From Caldilineaceae bacterium SB0661_bin_34 (lineage in GTDB: Bacteria > Chloroflexota > Anaerolineae > Caldilineales > Caldilineaceae), in contig VXMJ01000100.1 in the NCBI GenBank assembly GCA_009841145.1, positions 1-43,926 on the forward strand: a stretch of DNA of 43,926 nt, given 5' to 3'. A model generated the notes under the pieces. It was given only the letters and a program-made list of their open reading frames with translations. It was not told where the DNA came from and made no database searches. The translations under genes and the position numbers were made by a program. How positions within the stretch are numbered: the stretch's first letter is position 1; each line of letters begins with the position of its first letter. Below are positions 42,127 through 43,926 of this stretch, one piece after another.

Positions 42127-42567
42127 CTAGCCCACGGGATGAGCCCCTTTCATTGATTGCCCCTGTTCCTGTTCAGTCGGCCGGCAGGTGGAGCATACGG
42201 GATAGCGGTCAGGGTAGTTTCCGCTCATGTAGACGGACACTCGCTGATAGGTCTCGCCGGGATTGATCTTCCCGCGGCACAGTTCACAGGTCCATTCCTT
42301 GCGCGCCCGTGTGGGTTTGGCCTTGTCAGACAGAAGGCCGTCTCGGAGTTCCGCCTGCCTATCTGCCTGGTACTCTTCCCAGAGACGCCACTCTTCGGCT
42401 TCCTTGCGGGCCGCCCATGCTTCGTAACAGCTCTGGCAGCGGTGATGGTACGGGTCAACTTCCGCGGCCAGTTCCAGGCTCATGGTGTCCCAATTCGTGC
42501 GCCACGAAGTCCGGTTGTTGCATCCCTTCTCGATGCATATGGGTGGCTGTTGCTTCCTGCGTCCCAT
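42127..42567 (-). CDS. Small protein with two cysteine-pair (zinc-ribbon-like) modules
   Basis: A 146-residue protein. An N-terminal CIEKGC pairs with CQSC about 38 residues later. A second module has CELC (in WTCELCRGKINPGETY) paired with CSTC some 30 residues later. Each set is two CxxC-type knuckles that could bind one zinc. A charged helix (AWAARKEAEEWRLWEEYQAD) joins them. AAGG precedes the ATG at 42567. I do not recognise a named family; the C-terminal module resembles zinc ribbons of HNH-type or phage-encoded proteins, but no HNH catalytic pattern is visible. It sits 66 bases after the MNT-HEPN gene on the same strand. Confidence 0.6.
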   Translation of the reverse strand: MGRRKQQPPICIEKGCNNRTSWRTNWDTMSLELAAEVDPYHHRCQSCYEAWAARKEAEEWRLWEEYQADRQAELRDGLLSDKAKPTRARKEWTCELCRGKINPGETYQRVSVYMSGNYPDRYPVCSTCRPTEQEQGQSMKGAHPVG

Positions 42568-42633
42568 GGCGACCTTGTTGGCCCACCTCCACGCTGTTCT
42601 GTCAGGTTGTCGTTGGACAGTCCATCACGATGA

Positions 42634-43770
42634 TCATCCCGGTTCGAGGGGTGTGATGTCCTTGTCGTCTGGATCGGGCGGCATTCGGCTTAGACCCATG
42701 ATGTCCTCAACGGAGGGCCACCGATCCGGTGGTTCCGTGTCCAACCGCCGCAGAATCCGGTCCCGCACAGTCGGAGCAGAGATGGCCATCTCGGCCAACT
42801 GTCGCAGCATGGCTTGTCGCTCTTCTTGTCGCCCTCTTTCAAAACGGTCTAGAGAACCGGGATCCATGTACTCCAGTCCCCCGAAAGGAGCATCCTCTTC
42901 CCAATGTTGGTACCCCACATCCCGCGGCTCCTTGTCCATCCGCCGCAGCGTGGCTTCCGCCATCCGGCCACACAGATATTGCACCGCCTCCACGGTCTCT
43001 TGAGGATCCTCGGTGACCAACACCGTTTTTTCGCTGCCGCCTCCGAATTCGGCACTGTAGGGCTGGATCCGGCGTAATTCGGTTAGGGCATCCAGCCACG
43101 CATCGGACGGGAGATCGATATCGGGTTCGCAGGCGCGCACTACCATCCCCAATGCCTTCAGGGTATGGATGTGCGGAGGAGCTCCTCGATGTACGGCGTA
43201 CAGGGCCTTGAGGGCATTTTCCAAGGCGTGATGCGCCTGCGTCAAAGCTGTTGCCAAACGATCGTGCGCGAAGCTGAAGAGACTCTCGTACAAGGCATCT
43301 TGGGCCACTTTCAGACTTGCTTGGATGCCGGGCCAGGGATTGTTCTGTGCCATGGGCTTGAGATGCCTTCCATCCGGATTGAGACCGTCCCGCTGCACAG
43401 CACCGGCCAAGTGTGAGGGGGAGTCGCGATTGGCGAGGAACTTCTCCCAGTCATAGGGGAGTGACATCACGTCCACATCCAAGCCCAGTTGTGCGGCTTG
43501 CGAATGCAGCCCCTGCGGCCAAGTCGAAGAGTTGTCTTCCCCCAGCACAATGAGGTCGATGTCGGAGTGGGGTTTGTAATCACCGCGCGCGCGGGATCCG
43601 AAGAGCAGGACAGTGTGATTGGGCAACCGCGCCTGCAGCCAACCGGCCACTTTAAGGGCCCGTGCATCGCACGCAGGCTCCCGCGGTCCCCATTCCAATT
43701 CTGGACTGCCAATCTCCTGATGGGGACAAGATGAGTGCACTCCGTTGGAGGAGGATGGAGGAGTGCTCAT
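42634..43770 (-). CDS. Nucleotidyltransferase (MNT)-HEPN fusion protein with C-terminal helical tail
   Basis: A 378-residue protein. Residues 50-105 form a minimal nucleotidyltransferase: LLFGSRARGDYKPHSDIDLIV gives the G-S-x-x-x-G and S-D-x-D motifs (Asp70, Asp72), and LDVDVM adds a third aspartate (Asp100). Residues about 145-260 look like a HEPN helical domain (ALTQAHHALENALKALYAVH), with RGAPPH as a possible R-x4-H. The tail (RFERGRQEERQAMLRQLAEM) resembles the charged tails of Uma2/Rpn-type proteins. MNT and HEPN normally form separate antitoxin and toxin; a fusion could be self-regulating. The start is uncertain: ATG 43770 or GTG 43776, with AGGAG 11 bases before the GTG. Confidence 0.72.
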   Translation of the reverse strand: MSTPPSSSNGVHSSCPHQEIGSPELEWGPREPACDARALKVAGWLQARLPNHTVLLFGSRARGDYKPHSDIDLIVLGEDNSSTWPQGLHSQAAQLGLDVDVMSLPYDWEKFLANRDSPSHLAGAVQRDGLNPDGRHLKPMAQNNPWPGIQASLKVAQDALYESLFSFAHDRLATALTQAHHALENALKALYAVHRGAPPHIHTLKALGMVVRACEPDIDLPSDAWLDALTELRRIQPYSAEFGGGSEKTVLVTEDPQETVEAVQYLCGRMAEATLRRMDKEPRDVGYQHWEEDAPFGGLEYMDPGSLDRFERGRQEERQAMLRQLAEMAISAPTVRDRILRRLDTEPPDRWPSVEDIMGLSRMPPDPDDKDITPLEPG

Positions 43771-43926
43771 GACCACACGTGCCTGTTCTCCTGGATACAG
43801 GTATGTCCCTGCCAAGTATATAGGGCCGGTCTCCAGAACCTATGCCAACCTGTCACTATCCGGTGCAATCACCGAACAGGGAGGCTGGCTGTCTGGTAGA
43901 CGCTTCACGGACCGTGCGCAAGCCTC

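Overview
The window looks like chromosomal DNA from a GC-rich, carbohydrate-scavenging bacterium, probably a host- or particle-associated Chloroflexota (Caldilinea/Anaerolineae-like). I infer this from twin-arginine lipoprotein sugar binders of the SRRDFL...ACTAV type, repeated binder-permease-permease ABC cassettes without a local ATPase, a sulfatase, and many Uma2-type genes. No rRNA, tRNA or CRISPR was seen, so the taxonomy is inference.

Layout. 1-490: two small minus-strand genes at the edge (an HTH fragment and a DUF6932 protein with an apparently leaderless promoter). 1059-6357: a plus-strand sugar operon with binding lipoprotein, two permeases and a GH127 beta-L-arabinofuranosidase. 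6550-15493: an AT-richer defence segment with a type III restriction-modification pair, a small unknown gene, and an RloC/PrrC-like ATPase carrying a candidate anticodon-nuclease triad. That ATPase lies between two decayed IS630-family transposases. 15937-23048: a minus-strand operon with binding lipoprotein, two permeases, a large uncharacterised glycosidase-like protein and a sulfatase. 23379-23983: a DUF433/DUF5615 toxin-antitoxin-like pair. 24494-28362: three Uma2 genes and a duplicated fragment of the mutS 3' end.

28587-41632 is a long co-directional minus-strand run, reading from high to low coordinates: divergent chaperonin, beta-propeller (BNR-like) protein, SDR D-mannonate oxidoreductase, tagaturonate epimerase, sugar epimerase/dehydrogenase, pyruvate kinase with an extra C-terminal domain, galactarolactone-cycloisomerase-like enolase-superfamily enzyme, an unknown 411-aa protein, and mutS. 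42127-43770: a Cys-pair protein and a nucleotidyltransferase-HEPN protein.

Functionally the two ABC operons import and trim sugars: arabinofuranosides in the first, probably a sulfated glycan in the second. The third cluster moves hexuronates (tagaturonate to fructuronate to mannonate, plus a possible aldarolactone branch) towards pyruvate. The missing steps (hexuronate isomerase, mannonate dehydratase, KDG kinase/aldolase, ABC ATPase) must lie elsewhere. The least explained items are the RloC-like gene between IS remnants, the chaperonin paralog that appears to lack the ATPase aspartate, the glycosidase-like protein next to the sulfatase, the unknown gene at 31249-32484, and the strong hairpins placed between each sugar-binder gene and its permeases.
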